Below are positions 26,301 through 33,646 of a stretch of 47,055 nt of DNA, piece by piece. The stretch is from the NCBI GenBank assembly GCA_965216605.1, contig CBDCGG010000004.1, positions 1 through 47,055 of the forward strand. Direction: 5' to 3'. A model generated the notes under the pieces. It had not been told where the DNA came from. It ran no database searches and worked only from the letters and a program-made list of their open reading frames with translations. The stretch comes from JABAAW01 sp965216605. GTDB taxonomy: Bacteria > Pseudomonadota > Alphaproteobacteria > JABAAW01. Each line of letters opens with the position of its first letter. Position 1 is the stretch's first letter. The position numbers and the translations under genes are program-made.

Positions 26301-27060
26301 GGTGACGCTTTCGCCCGTCGAAGCTTATCTGCTCTATCAGGACTTCAAAGAGCTGATTCCGCCGGGCGAACTGGGATTGTTGTTGAGCGAAAGCGCGGTC
26401 GGGCGCATCAGCCAGGGCAGCTTTTACAAGATCGCCGCCGACATCGCCAAGAAAGCCTTCATCGAGAACAACACGGCGAGCGACAAGGATAGGCTCGTCG
26501 CCAAAACAGGATTGCTACTGCTCTTGGCGAAACAACCCCAGGAAGCCTTGTCCATCCTCAACCGCAATATTCCCAGCGAAGGTTCTCCCTACCGCGACGA
26601 TGCTCGCAGGTTGCGCGCGCGCGCCTTGGTCGAACTCGGACAGCAGGACTATGCGCTCGAGTTGCTGGCGGGCGATATCTCCGAGCCTGCCGATCTGCTA
26701 CGCTTCCTGATCCATCGCACCAACGCCGAGTGGGGTGATGCCGCCTCCGCCTTGCAACGTCTGCTCGGTCCGCCGCCGCGACAGGAGGGTGTGAGACTTT
26801 CGCAACGCAAAGCCAGCTTCCTGCTCTACCTTGCAGCATCCCTCTACCTCGCCGATGAGACCGCCGCGCTCGACGGCATTGCCCGCGATTACGCTGAGAC
26901 CATCGAGGGTTCTCCCCTACTCGAAGTTTTCAACTTTCTCACCCAGCTCAACGACCCCCAACAACCCTTCTCCGTCGCAACGCTGCTCGAAAGACTGCAA
27001 GAGGGAGAAGACACAAACCTCGGCTTCCTCGATCTTTACCAACAGCGATTCTTAAGATAA
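23332..27060 (+). CDS. Exported beta-domain and TPR protein, function unknown
   Basis: A 1242-residue protein. The N-terminus has a hydrophobic signal segment (about 27-45) ending AQAQR, so it is probably secreted to the periplasm. Residues ~55-600 hold several beta-rich modules with the recurring pattern (I/L)VV(T/E)FN and a nearby RVVLDVF or RVVIDLF, which resembles repeated AMIN-like domains. The rest is helical with TPR-like pairs (AYLWRGVAAAQKEQWALAESYFAQAG; ARALVELGQQDYALELLAGD). It is the last gene of the cheY-cheZ-motB operon and starts with GTG overlapping the motB stop. The context suggests a periplasmic scaffold for the flagellar motor. I do not recognise a named family for the full length. 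Confidence 0.75.
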   Translation: MTPHDERKQLRSAFGSRCRVQARLYNISLLCLFLFWALWGAAWQGGIREAQAQRIVEVESGLANDAGYLIFRWQPAPSFSSQIDEQQNLRLTFSEAARGFEFGDAQQKLARYLSSVRVQDTRRIVFALKPNVLVSTRRTEGNIVVYFQSDPSSNAVPGQSISVERTDSVPKEALEQGEERQTTPFQVALNSERRAGYDRLSFAWPSDVLFRARITADPANEEGEEGSLLVVEFNKPLVIANAAARLRPIARSLGNPIFVRNGLEVRFALKRNLSMRDFAYGNRVVIDLFARDPTDSSITQRDGAAANTTAPAAPVLPGVSVRAGRHGDYTRFIFDYDKPTNYLVEKQGQRLVVTFNRANPLDLRTLELTQQGFFSPARVQRFADRALFSVPLRQNNRYRHFVSGTRVVLDVFHVVEVESTPLPDLIGISSILFQTPPPLPPPRIFSPSGSAPGDAQPSPAQITATRPTPAYQFQLLLPEDISTAFFQRAGYIWFVADRAFTFDTQQETLNAQSAIGAIEQLDVAGFTVLRFSSTQRLYPALRRVGLGWWLEFHDQPVPPYFSIDTAITQDEQEQAEFNFLLNRYGRIATIQDPEIGDSFHVIPVPTPSLGIARARAYPEFQILESAQGIALVPLASDLQVQPDDGYVTIKAPKGLRLETLDVDRAIAERAPDELIRLPVLNFSLWERDGTSYDVERQKFNARALRDLSASRRGFNLTLAGYYLSQGLGQEALGLLNLYEQSFPTNNLTPRLMRALALLLSERADEAIQILRAPVFDRLQEAYLWRGVAAAQKEQWALAESYFAQAGNFYDLYPPAVKAFVSVWRTLSALNNDNTSAAGVWLRRAERLSSSEVRRSNRNAFQFLKGWLARSRGNDRLAFETWQGMQNAKQRGYWHVRAALESLVLAKENELLPNEQILEQLGRLNQAWHGDALAFRVRRELGNTYGQNGLYYQQLRTYREAITRHPLLPETTELSQQMVDVFQDLFLLREAVTLSPVEAYLLYQDFKELIPPGELGLLLSESAVGRISQGSFYKIAADIAKKAFIENNTASDKDRLVAKTGLLLLLAKQPQEALSILNRNIPSEGSPYRDDARRLRARALVELGQQDYALELLAGDISEPADLLRFLIHRTNAEWGDAASALQRLLGPPPRQEGVRLSQRKASFLLYLAASLYLADETAALDGIARDYAETIEGSPLLEVFNFLTQLNDPQQPFSVATLLERLQEGEDTNLGFLDLYQQRFLR

Positions 27061-27099
27061 CGCGCTAATAGATAACTCGCTCAAGCGATCCTTCCGTCC

Positions 27100-28953
27100 T
27101 CAAGCCAGCTTCAGCCCCAAGATCTTCAGCTGTTGCGCCGAGACAGAGGCAGGAGCACCCATCAAGCAATCTTGTCCTGTTTGGTTCAGCGGAAAGCATG
27201 TCACCTCGCGGATGTTGCTCTCGCGCGCGAGCAGCATGACCATACGCTCGATGCCCGGCGCAGCGCCACCGTGCGGCGGCACACCGAAGCGCAAGGCAGC
27301 AAGCATTCCCGGAAACCTCGTTGCGAGTTCCTCCTGCCCGTAGCCTGCGATTGCAAAGGCACGCTCTAGTGTCGCCAGCTCGAAGTTACGCACAGCCCCC
27401 GACGAGAGCTCGATACCGTTGCAAACAATATCGTACTGACTGGCGATGATCGAGAGGGGATCGAGGGTTTCCAAAGCTTCCAGCCCCCCTTGCGGCATGG
27501 AGAAGGGGTTGTGGCTAAAGATAATTTTGTTCGTCTCGGGGTCGCACTCAAAGAGGGGAAAGTCTACGATCCAGCAAAAGGCGAATGTGTTCTCTTCGCG
27601 GCACGCGCACAGATCGCAGAGTCTCTCGCGCACTTTTCCTGCGAACAGGGCGGCGGCTTTAATCTCGGCGCAGACGAAGAACAGCGCGTCGCCGTCTGAC
27701 AAAGCGTTTCTTTCTGCCAATTCTTGTGCCAGCTCTTTTGAAATGTTGCGAGCGATCGGTCCTTGCGGATCGTCTAGGGTGGGGTAGGCGATGTATCCCA
27801 AGCCGCCCTGCCCTTGCTCGCGCGCCCATGCGTTGAGCTTGTCGAAAAAGCTGCGGGGTTGCGAGGCGGCGGCGGGAGCGCGCACGGCACGCACGCACTT
27901 GCCCTCAGTTGTAGCTTTAGCGAACAGAGCGAAGGTTGACTTTGCGAAGATGTCTCCCACCTCGACGATCTCTAGCGGGTTGCGCAGATCGGGCTTGTCG
28001 CTGCCGTAGCGCAGCATCGCCTGCTGGTAAGTCAGGCGAGGAAAAGGTGTGGGGGTGACGCTCGCGCCGTCGGCGAATTCATCGAAGACACCTGCCAGCA
28101 CGGGCTCGATCGTTTGCATGATCTCGTCTTGGGTTGCGAATGCCATTTCGAAATCTAGTTGGTAGAACTCGCCCGGCGAGCGGTCGGCACGCGCGTCCTC
28201 GTCGCGAAAGCAGGGTGCGATTTGAAAATAACGCTCGAAGCCTGCGATCATCAGCAGCTGCTTGAACTGCTGCGGCGCTTGCGGCAGCGCGTAGAACTGC
28301 TGGCGATGAAGGCGCGAGGGAACGAGAAAGTCGCGCGCTCCCTCAGGCGACGAGGCAGTCAGGATCGGCGTTTGAAACTCGACAAACTCCGCCTCCGTCA
28401 TGCGACGGCGCAGCGAGGCGATGACTTGCGAACGCAACAGAATCTTCCGACGCATGCTCTCGCGACGCAGATCGAGAAAACGATACTGCAGACGAAGGTC
28501 TTCGGGATAGTCCGCATCGCGATGCACGGGCATGGGCAGGGGGGCGGCACGCGAGAGCAGGTTGATCGACTCGACTCTGAGCTCTACCTCTCCTGTCGGA
28601 TTGCGCGAGTTGATGGTGTCGTCTGAGCGCGCTCGCACGCTGCCCGCAAGGCTGACGACGCTCTCCAGCGACACCCCTTCCATCTCGGCAAACAGCTCTG
28701 CGTCGCGCTTTTGCTGTGGCGTGAGCGTGCTGTCTTCTGATTGTTGTTCGGATTGTTGTGTTGTGTCGGGTCGCTCTAGTACGCACTGGGTAGTTCCCCA
28801 ATGGTCGCGCACATCGACGAACAACAGGTTGCCGTGGTCGCGTTTGCGCGCGACCCAACCCGCCAGTCTCACTTGCTCGCCCGTTTGGGTGAGGCGCAAG
28901 GCATCGCAACGCTGCGTACGGTAGGGGTTTTCAGGAGGGGAAGAAGTAGACAT
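27100..28953 (-). CDS. aspS: Aspartate-tRNA ligase, probably nondiscriminating
   Basis: A 617-residue class II synthetase of the bacterial type: an N-terminal OB-fold anticodon-binding domain, motif 2 region FRDEDARADRSPGEFYQLDFEM, the bacterial GAD insertion and motif 3 near GVPPHGGAAPGIERMVMLLA. In the OB fold, RKRDHGN has His40 where discriminating enzymes such as that of E. coli have Leu; a His here is typical of nondiscriminating AspRS that also charges tRNA-Asn, with GatCAB finishing Asn-tRNA. A Gln/Ser/Thr-rich insertion (about 65-80) is unusual. It overlaps the end of the transporter gene upstream by 23 bp. Confidence 0.96.
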   Translation of the reverse strand: MSTSSPPENPYRTQRCDALRLTQTGEQVRLAGWVARKRDHGNLLFVDVRDHWGTTQCVLERPDTTQQSEQQSEDSTLTPQQKRDAELFAEMEGVSLESVVSLAGSVRARSDDTINSRNPTGEVELRVESINLLSRAAPLPMPVHRDADYPEDLRLQYRFLDLRRESMRRKILLRSQVIASLRRRMTEAEFVEFQTPILTASSPEGARDFLVPSRLHRQQFYALPQAPQQFKQLLMIAGFERYFQIAPCFRDEDARADRSPGEFYQLDFEMAFATQDEIMQTIEPVLAGVFDEFADGASVTPTPFPRLTYQQAMLRYGSDKPDLRNPLEIVEVGDIFAKSTFALFAKATTEGKCVRAVRAPAAASQPRSFFDKLNAWAREQGQGGLGYIAYPTLDDPQGPIARNISKELAQELAERNALSDGDALFFVCAEIKAAALFAGKVRERLCDLCACREENTFAFCWIVDFPLFECDPETNKIIFSHNPFSMPQGGLEALETLDPLSIIASQYDIVCNGIELSSGAVRNFELATLERAFAIAGYGQEELATRFPGMLAALRFGVPPHGGAAPGIERMVMLLARESNIREVTCFPLNQTGQDCLMGAPASVSAQQLKILGLKLA

Positions 28954-30820
28954 AGCTCAAGATTGTGAAACAAGCCCAGCATACGAGAATAAGGGGGAAG
29001 CCTGCTCGAAAAAAATCACCGAAGCGATATTGCCCTGCGTTCATGACGAGCAGATTTGTCTGATAGCCGATGGGTGTAGCGAAGGCGCAGTTTGCGGCGA
29101 AGAGGACGGCGATAGCAAAGGGTATGTGGGATACGCCGAGGCGGTCTGCGATGGCGACGGCGATCGGCGTGAAGAGCACTGCCGCCGCCTTGGTCGAGAT
29201 GATGTTCGAGAGCAGGGCGACGAAGATGAAGAAGAGCGAAAGGACGAGCGGAGGGTGGGCTGCACTTTGCGTAAGAAAGAGGAAGCCCTTAGCGAGCAGG
29301 CTATCTCCGCCCGTCACTTGCAGGGCTGCGGCGAGGGCTATCGCCGAGGCGATGACGAGGACGATCTTTCTGTCGAGCGCGCGCACCGCGTCCTCCAACG
29401 ATAACACGCCGAGTGCGATCATCAGGGTTGCGCCGAAGATGGCGCAGAAGGCGATCGGTGCCATGCTCGTTGCGGCAGCCAAGATGCACAAGGTGAAGAT
29501 ACCGGCAGCCAAGCTTGCGCGCTCGGCATCGGGCAGCTTGTGGATAGAATCTTCTACCGCGACCAAATCCCGAAATTGTCCCAAGGCGCGCACATCGCTC
29601 GTTCGACCCTGCACCAAGGCAATGTCGCCGGCACGAAGCTTCGTCGAGGTGAGATTGCGTAGCATGCGCCGTGCACCGCGCTCCAGCCCCAAGACTACGC
29701 AGTGGTAGCGAAAGCGAAAGCGCAAGTCTTGCAAACTGCGCCCGACGAACGAAGAGTGCGGGGGGACAAAGAACTCTGCTAATACTGTCTCTTCTTCTGC
29801 GCTGTTCTCGCGCGCGGCGAAAGATCCGCCCAATTGCGGTGCTAACAATCCGTGTTCTTCCGAGCCTACCAACTCGTCGATACGACTCCGCAAGGCGGAG
29901 ATCAGCAGCACATCGCCCGCCCGCAGCTGAAACGATCGTTTCGGCGGCGAAAAGGAAACCTCACCGCGCTGCACCAACACCACCGTCGCGCGCTCGATCA
30001 CAGAGAACAGGCGCACGCTCGCCGCTTTGCCGACGAAAGGCGAGTCGCCCGTGATAGTAAACTGCGCGACGAAGCTCTTGCCTTTGCGCGCGCTCTGCAA
30101 CTTGCGCTGCCGCCATCCTACACGCGGGTTGGTCAGCAGGAGCGGTAGCGCGAAAACAATGTAGAGCATGCCCACGCCGGCAAGGCATAACCCCGGCACG
30201 GTGACGGTGAAGAATCCCAAGGATTCGCGCTCCATTGCGACGAGCGCGCCTGCTACCAGCAGGTTTGTCGAGGAGCCGATCAAGGTAGTCATGCCTCCCA
30301 ACACAGAGGCGAAGCTCATGCCCATCATCGACCAACGCGCCTCGCGCGACTTCCGCTCCAAGAGGGTGCGCAACACGGGAATAAACAACACGACGACAGG
30401 AATATTGTTCAAAAAGGCGCTCAGCAACAAGGCTGCCAGCAGCAAGACCAGCATCGCCAAGCCGTAGGAGGGCAGGCGTGCCAGCGAGCGCGAAACGAGC
30501 GCCAAGGCTCCTGTGCTCGCCAAGGCTTCGCCGATCACCAGCAGCCCCAACACCGTCAGCAAGGCGGGGGAGGCGAACCCCGACAGCAGCGTCGAGGAGC
30601 TCAGGCTGTGCGCTGTCGAGAGAAAGGGCGGCAGCACCACAAACAGCCCCAAGAGGCTACACAGCAGAAGCAACGCGGTTACTTCCATCGAAAGGCGTTC
30701 GCTCGCGTAAAAGTACAGTCCCACCGCGATCAACGCGAAGACCGAGAGCGTCTGAAGCTGCGGAGCCATCGTAGGCAGAAGAGTCGGCAAAAGAGCCAAA
30801 TGATCGATCACAAAAAACAA
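28931..30820 (-). CDS. SLC13/DASS-type permease with two TrkA-C domains
   Basis: A 629-residue membrane transporter: N-terminal helices with ALLLSAFLNNIPVVVLFIPVL and GSSTNLLVAGALV, two regulatory TrkA-C/RCK_C domains in the middle (around FTITGDSPFVGKAA...LRAGDVLLISA and FVPPHSSFVGRSLQD...LRAGDIALVQG), then a second helical half with a matching ALLSNIISTKAAAVLFTPIA and ATPIGYQTNLLV. This is the SLC13-permease/TrkA-C arrangement, probably Na+-coupled uptake of a small anion such as sulfate or a dicarboxylate; the substrate is not shown. The nominal TTG start at 30820 has no clear signal. An ATG at 30769 is likely as good or better. Confidence 0.88.
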   Translation of the reverse strand: MFFVIDHLALLPTLLPTMAPQLQTLSVFALIAVGLYFYASERLSMEVTALLLLCSLLGLFVVLPPFLSTAHSLSSSTLLSGFASPALLTVLGLLVIGEALASTGALALVSRSLARLPSYGLAMLVLLLAALLLSAFLNNIPVVVLFIPVLRTLLERKSREARWSMMGMSFASVLGGMTTLIGSSTNLLVAGALVAMERESLGFFTVTVPGLCLAGVGMLYIVFALPLLLTNPRVGWRQRKLQSARKGKSFVAQFTITGDSPFVGKAASVRLFSVIERATVVLVQRGEVSFSPPKRSFQLRAGDVLLISALRSRIDELVGSEEHGLLAPQLGGSFAARENSAEEETVLAEFFVPPHSSFVGRSLQDLRFRFRYHCVVLGLERGARRMLRNLTSTKLRAGDIALVQGRTSDVRALGQFRDLVAVEDSIHKLPDAERASLAAGIFTLCILAAATSMAPIAFCAIFGATLMIALGVLSLEDAVRALDRKIVLVIASAIALAAALQVTGGDSLLAKGFLFLTQSAAHPPLVLSLFFIFVALLSNIISTKAAAVLFTPIAVAIADRLGVSHIPFAIAVLFAANCAFATPIGYQTNLLVMNAGQYRFGDFFRAGFPLILVCWACFTILSYVYFFPS

Positions 30821-30826
30821 TCCATC

Positions 30827-30894
30827 TTGGGGATAAACTCCCCTTGGGAATAAACTCCCCTTGGGGATAAATTCCTCTTGGGAATAAATTCCCC
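30827..30894. repeat. Four tandem 17-bp palindromic units
   Basis: Four units of type TTGGGGATAAACTCCCC follow without spacers (second TTGGGAATAAACTCCCC, third TTGGGGATAAATTCCTC, fourth TTGGGAATAAATTCCCC). Each can fold as a small GGGGA...TCCCC hairpin. The array lies just upstream of the SLC13-type transporter and divergent from the zinc-ribbon gene. Similar palindromes occur at 35746-35762 and 36184-36206. Confidence 0.92.
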
Positions 30895-31078
30895 TTTCAA
30901 CACAAGTATTCCCGACAATCTACAAGATACGCCCTCACAAAGCAAGGCCTTGAGCAAGGCTTTGACATGGAGGCATCTTTTCTCGCACTATAGAGACTAT
31001 AAATACCATAGAGACCGGAAGGTGCTAGCAGATTTGCGCAGACACCTTTGAGACGCAGAAGAAATGAGGAATTGAGAG

Positions 31079-32092
31079 ATGTATTTGATGTGTCCGCGTT
31101 GCAATTCGCACTTCGAGATGAGTGCCGATGCCTTGGGAGCAAAAGGACGCAAGGTGCGTTGTACTGTCTGTAGCAAGGCTTGGCGCGCGCGGCAGAAAGA
31201 CTTGAACGCCACGCTGCCTCAAACCGCCGAGCCCAACGCTGCACCCTCGCCTCATCCCTCGTCCCATTCCTCTGCTGCGTCCTTAGCTCACCAGTTTGCT
31301 CAGCAGTCTGCTCATCAGCCTTCGTCGTCGCGCGCAGCCTCCTCTGCCCCTGCCCATGCGCCTCCATCTCCGTCGCCGCTCTCAAACATACCTCCGCCGC
31401 AGTTTACGAGGAGAGAGGCTGCCGCCGACAGGCTGGATGCGCTGACAAAACATCACCGTCACGCTTTTACTCCGTTGCAGTTCGCCGAGCAAAGCCTCGA
31501 ACGTCCGCTCAACAACCTGCTGCGCTTTGTCTTCGCGTGGTCTGTCTGGGTATTTTTTTGGATCGCGCTCTTCTACGCCGTGCGCACCTACCCCATCGAC
31601 ATTTTGAATCGCTTTCCCAACGCCCTCCATGTCTACGAGCGTTTGAATATGAGCCATCCCGATTTTACCAAACTCTTACTCAACGGACGCGACTTCAGCA
31701 TGACGCAAGCGAAGGTGACGAGCGAGTATCGCCTGTCGCGCGATCTGTTGAAGGTGCTGGTGCTTGTCGGCAACCGCACGAACGAAGAAAAACCTGCGCC
31801 GATCTTGCGCGGTACCTTTCTCGACCAGCGCGGCGAAGAGACAGGATACTTCCACTTCGAACCCGAAGAAGAGACGCTGCCGCCACAAGGAGAGCTGGAG
31901 TACAGTGCGCAGGTCGACCTGCCGCAGCCGACCAGCGCGACGCTCACCCTTACCCTCTTGAGCCAGTTCGAAGGACGACTCGACCTCGGCGGCGTGCGCT
32001 TGAAAGTGCACAACACGAGGGTGCCTTTCGTAGCCCCCTCTGCCAACTCTTCCTCATCGCCAAACGCAGAGCAGCCAGCAGAGCAACCTTGA
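31079..32092 (+). CDS. Zinc-ribbon membrane protein (MJ0042 type, DUF3426-like)
   Basis: A 337-residue protein with an N-terminal MJ0042 zinc ribbon (MYLMCPRCNSHFEMSADALG, then VRCTVCSKAW; two CxxC pairs), a long Ser/Pro/Ala/Gln-rich linker (about 45-110), one transmembrane helix (about 150-168) and a C-terminal beta domain of the DUF3426 kind (RGTFLDQRGEETGYFHFEPEEETLPPQGELEYS). The function of this family is not known. GAGG lies about ten nt before the ATG. Divergent from the transporter. A five-unit 14-bp array follows the stop. Confidence 0.8.
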   Translation: MYLMCPRCNSHFEMSADALGAKGRKVRCTVCSKAWRARQKDLNATLPQTAEPNAAPSPHPSSHSSAASLAHQFAQQSAHQPSSSRAASSAPAHAPPSPSPLSNIPPPQFTRREAAADRLDALTKHHRHAFTPLQFAEQSLERPLNNLLRFVFAWSVWVFFWIALFYAVRTYPIDILNRFPNALHVYERLNMSHPDFTKLLLNGRDFSMTQAKVTSEYRLSRDLLKVLVLVGNRTNEEKPAPILRGTFLDQRGEETGYFHFEPEEETLPPQGELEYSAQVDLPQPTSATLTLTLLSQFEGRLDLGGVRLKVHNTRVPFVAPSANSSSSPNAEQPAEQP

Positions 32093-32101
32093 GAGGTTGG
32101 G

Positions 32102-32171
32102 GCAAAGTTATTGGTGCAAAGTTATTGGTGCAAAGTTATTGGTGCAAAGTTATTGGTGCAAAGTTATTCAT
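32102..32171. repeat. Five tandem 14-bp units at the fliN 3' end
   Basis: Four perfect copies of GCAAAGTTATTGGT and a fifth that reads GCAAAGTTATTCAT. The stop codon of the converging fliN-like gene lies in the last unit. The array lies between the zinc-ribbon gene and fliN. There are no spacers, so it is not a CRISPR array. Confidence 0.95.
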
Positions 32172-32418
32172 GAATGTCTTTGGAGGTCTTGGTGACTCGC
32201 ACCGAAAAATGCTCGCTGTCGGCGAGCAGGTTGCCGCGCGCGACGAGATGCTTGCCGATTTTGAGATCGACCTCACCCTCAATGCTCTTGTTGAGCGATA
32301 TGACCGCGCCGCGCCCGATCTGCAAAAGGTTGCCGACGCGCAACTCGGTCGCGCCGATCTCCGCCCAAATTTCCAATGGAACGCGCGTTAGCGCTAACTC
32401 TTCTCGTCCAAAAGCCAT
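32164..32418 (-). CDS. fliN: FliN-like flagellar switch protein (SpoA domain)
   Basis: An 84-residue protein made of one SpoA (surface presentation of antigens) domain: VPLEIWAEIGATELRVGNLLQIGRGAVISLNKSIEGEVDLKIGKHLVARGNLL, the FliN/FliM C-terminal fold with the usual GEVDLKIG-type pattern. It is shorter than most FliN proteins, without their N-terminal extension. In the C-ring it would bind CheY-P and FliM. It stands alone, downstream of dusA and away from other flagellar genes. GAGG lies nine nt upstream of the ATG. The stop overlaps the 14-bp array. Confidence 0.85.
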   Translation of the reverse strand: MAFGREELALTRVPLEIWAEIGATELRVGNLLQIGRGAVISLNKSIEGEVDLKIGKHLVARGNLLADSEHFSVRVTKTSKDIHE

Positions 32419-32486
32419 CGTTGCCTCACTGCTTCAACTTGCTACTAAAGTTATGCTCTTGACTATACCCTTGTTGAGCAAAAGAA

Positions 32487-33602
32487 TCAAGTTTGTAAAT
32501 CAAGTCCTGTTTTCTCCGCCGCCTTCACATTGTCGAAAGCTCCCTGCAACTTACGCCGCCAGTCGCTGGCGTTTGGCTCGCCGTGGTAGAGGCTCATGGC
32601 ACGGCGCGAGAGGCGGGCTGCTCCTCTGAAGGCTTGGTGGCGAGCAAGGCGGGTAAAAGGACGAGGCTTGGAGCGCGAAAACAACAAAGCCTTATCGATG
32701 GCAGAAAGTGTTTTCTCGGCGATCTCCTGTCGCCAGCGCGGACGCGCCGCCTCTGCCTTGCACGCGAAAACGCACGGCGAACGCCACAGGGCGCGCCCGA
32801 CCATCACGCCCGCGAAAGGGGTTAGAAACGCCTCAGCCTCGCTGATGTTTTGCACGCCGCCGTTATAGAAGACGGGAAACGAAGGGCGCGCCTCCTGAAG
32901 ACGACGCGCAACCTGCGGCTTCAAGGGAGGCAAGGTGCGATTCTCTTTCGTGCTCACCCCTTTCAACCACGCCTTGCGCGCGTGCAAATAGAGCCTATCG
33001 CAACCCGCCGTGCATAAAGTATCAACAAAGGCGTGCAGAAGGATCTCGTCGTCTTGCTCGTCTACGCCGATGCGCGTCTTGACGCTGATAGGCACACTGC
33101 TCCCTTCGCCTCCTCTTGTTGCCCCCTCTTCTGCCCCCTCCTTCATCGCGGCGACGAGACTTGCTGCAAGGCGAGGCTCTTTCATCAGGCAGGCGCCGAA
33201 GCCGCCCTTCGTCACACGAGGGGAGGGACAACCCAAGTTTAGATTGATCTCACAAAAAGGATAGCTGCGGGCAATCGCGCTCGCCTCGAAGAGCGTTGCG
33301 GGGTCGCTGCCGCCCAGCTGCAACACAAGTCCTCCTCCCTCCCCTTCTACTTCTGCCGTAGCTGACGACAGGGCTTCCTGCCAGTCGAAGTATTCTTGCA
33401 GCCGTGCGCGAGCGCGTGCACCACCATGGACAAGGGCGGCGGAGTGGATCATCTCGGTAAACAGTAGAGCCTGCGGCAAGATTTGTCGCAAGTAGGCGCA
33501 TCCCACCGCGTCGGTGCGTCCCATCATGGGAGCGGCGACAAGGCGGCAGCCCAAATCGTCAGCGCCGATAGCTTCATGAGAAATTTCTTTGTTTGTCATC
33601 AT
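32487..33602 (-). CDS. dusA: tRNA-dihydrouridine synthase DusA
   Basis: A 371-residue FMN enzyme that reduces uridine to dihydrouridine in the tRNA D-loop. The catalytic Cys is C125 in NLGCPSPRV; VFYNGGVQ and VMVGRALWRSP are FMN/phosphate segments; HARKAWLKGVSTKENRTLPPL is the DusA-specific signature. A Gly/Glu-rich insertion around residues 80-92 and another near 155-165 are unusual. It starts ATGATG. The kefB-like gene diverges 44 bp away; fliN follows on the same strand. Confidence 0.94.
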   Translation of the reverse strand: MMTNKEISHEAIGADDLGCRLVAAPMMGRTDAVGCAYLRQILPQALLFTEMIHSAALVHGGARARARLQEYFDWQEALSSATAEVEGEGGGLVLQLGGSDPATLFEASAIARSYPFCEINLNLGCPSPRVTKGGFGACLMKEPRLAASLVAAMKEGAEEGATRGGEGSSVPISVKTRIGVDEQDDEILLHAFVDTLCTAGCDRLYLHARKAWLKGVSTKENRTLPPLKPQVARRLQEARPSFPVFYNGGVQNISEAEAFLTPFAGVMVGRALWRSPCVFACKAEAARPRWRQEIAEKTLSAIDKALLFSRSKPRPFTRLARHQAFRGAARLSRRAMSLYHGEPNASDWRRKLQGAFDNVKAAEKTGLDLQT

Positions 33603-33632
33603 CTCCTTCTAGCCTGTTTTGCCTCTCTTTGC

Positions 33633-33638
33633 TAGAAT
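33633..33638 (+). promoter_or_regulatory. Candidate extended -10 of the kefB-like gene
   Basis: TGC-TAGAAT, an extended -10 form, lies eight nt before the ATG at 33647, in the 44-bp divergent gap with dusA. No -35 is clear. If used, the mRNA would be leaderless or nearly so. Confidence 0.35.
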
Positions 33639-33646
33639 GGCGCGTC

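Noticed and set aside
30827..30894. CRISPR array
   Set aside because: The 17-bp units are directly adjacent without spacers, and no cas gene is present.
31180..32391. A 403-codon plus-strand frame overlapping the zinc-ribbon gene
   Set aside because: It is a +2-frame shadow of the zinc-ribbon gene that runs on through the 14-bp array; Arg-rich and without motifs.
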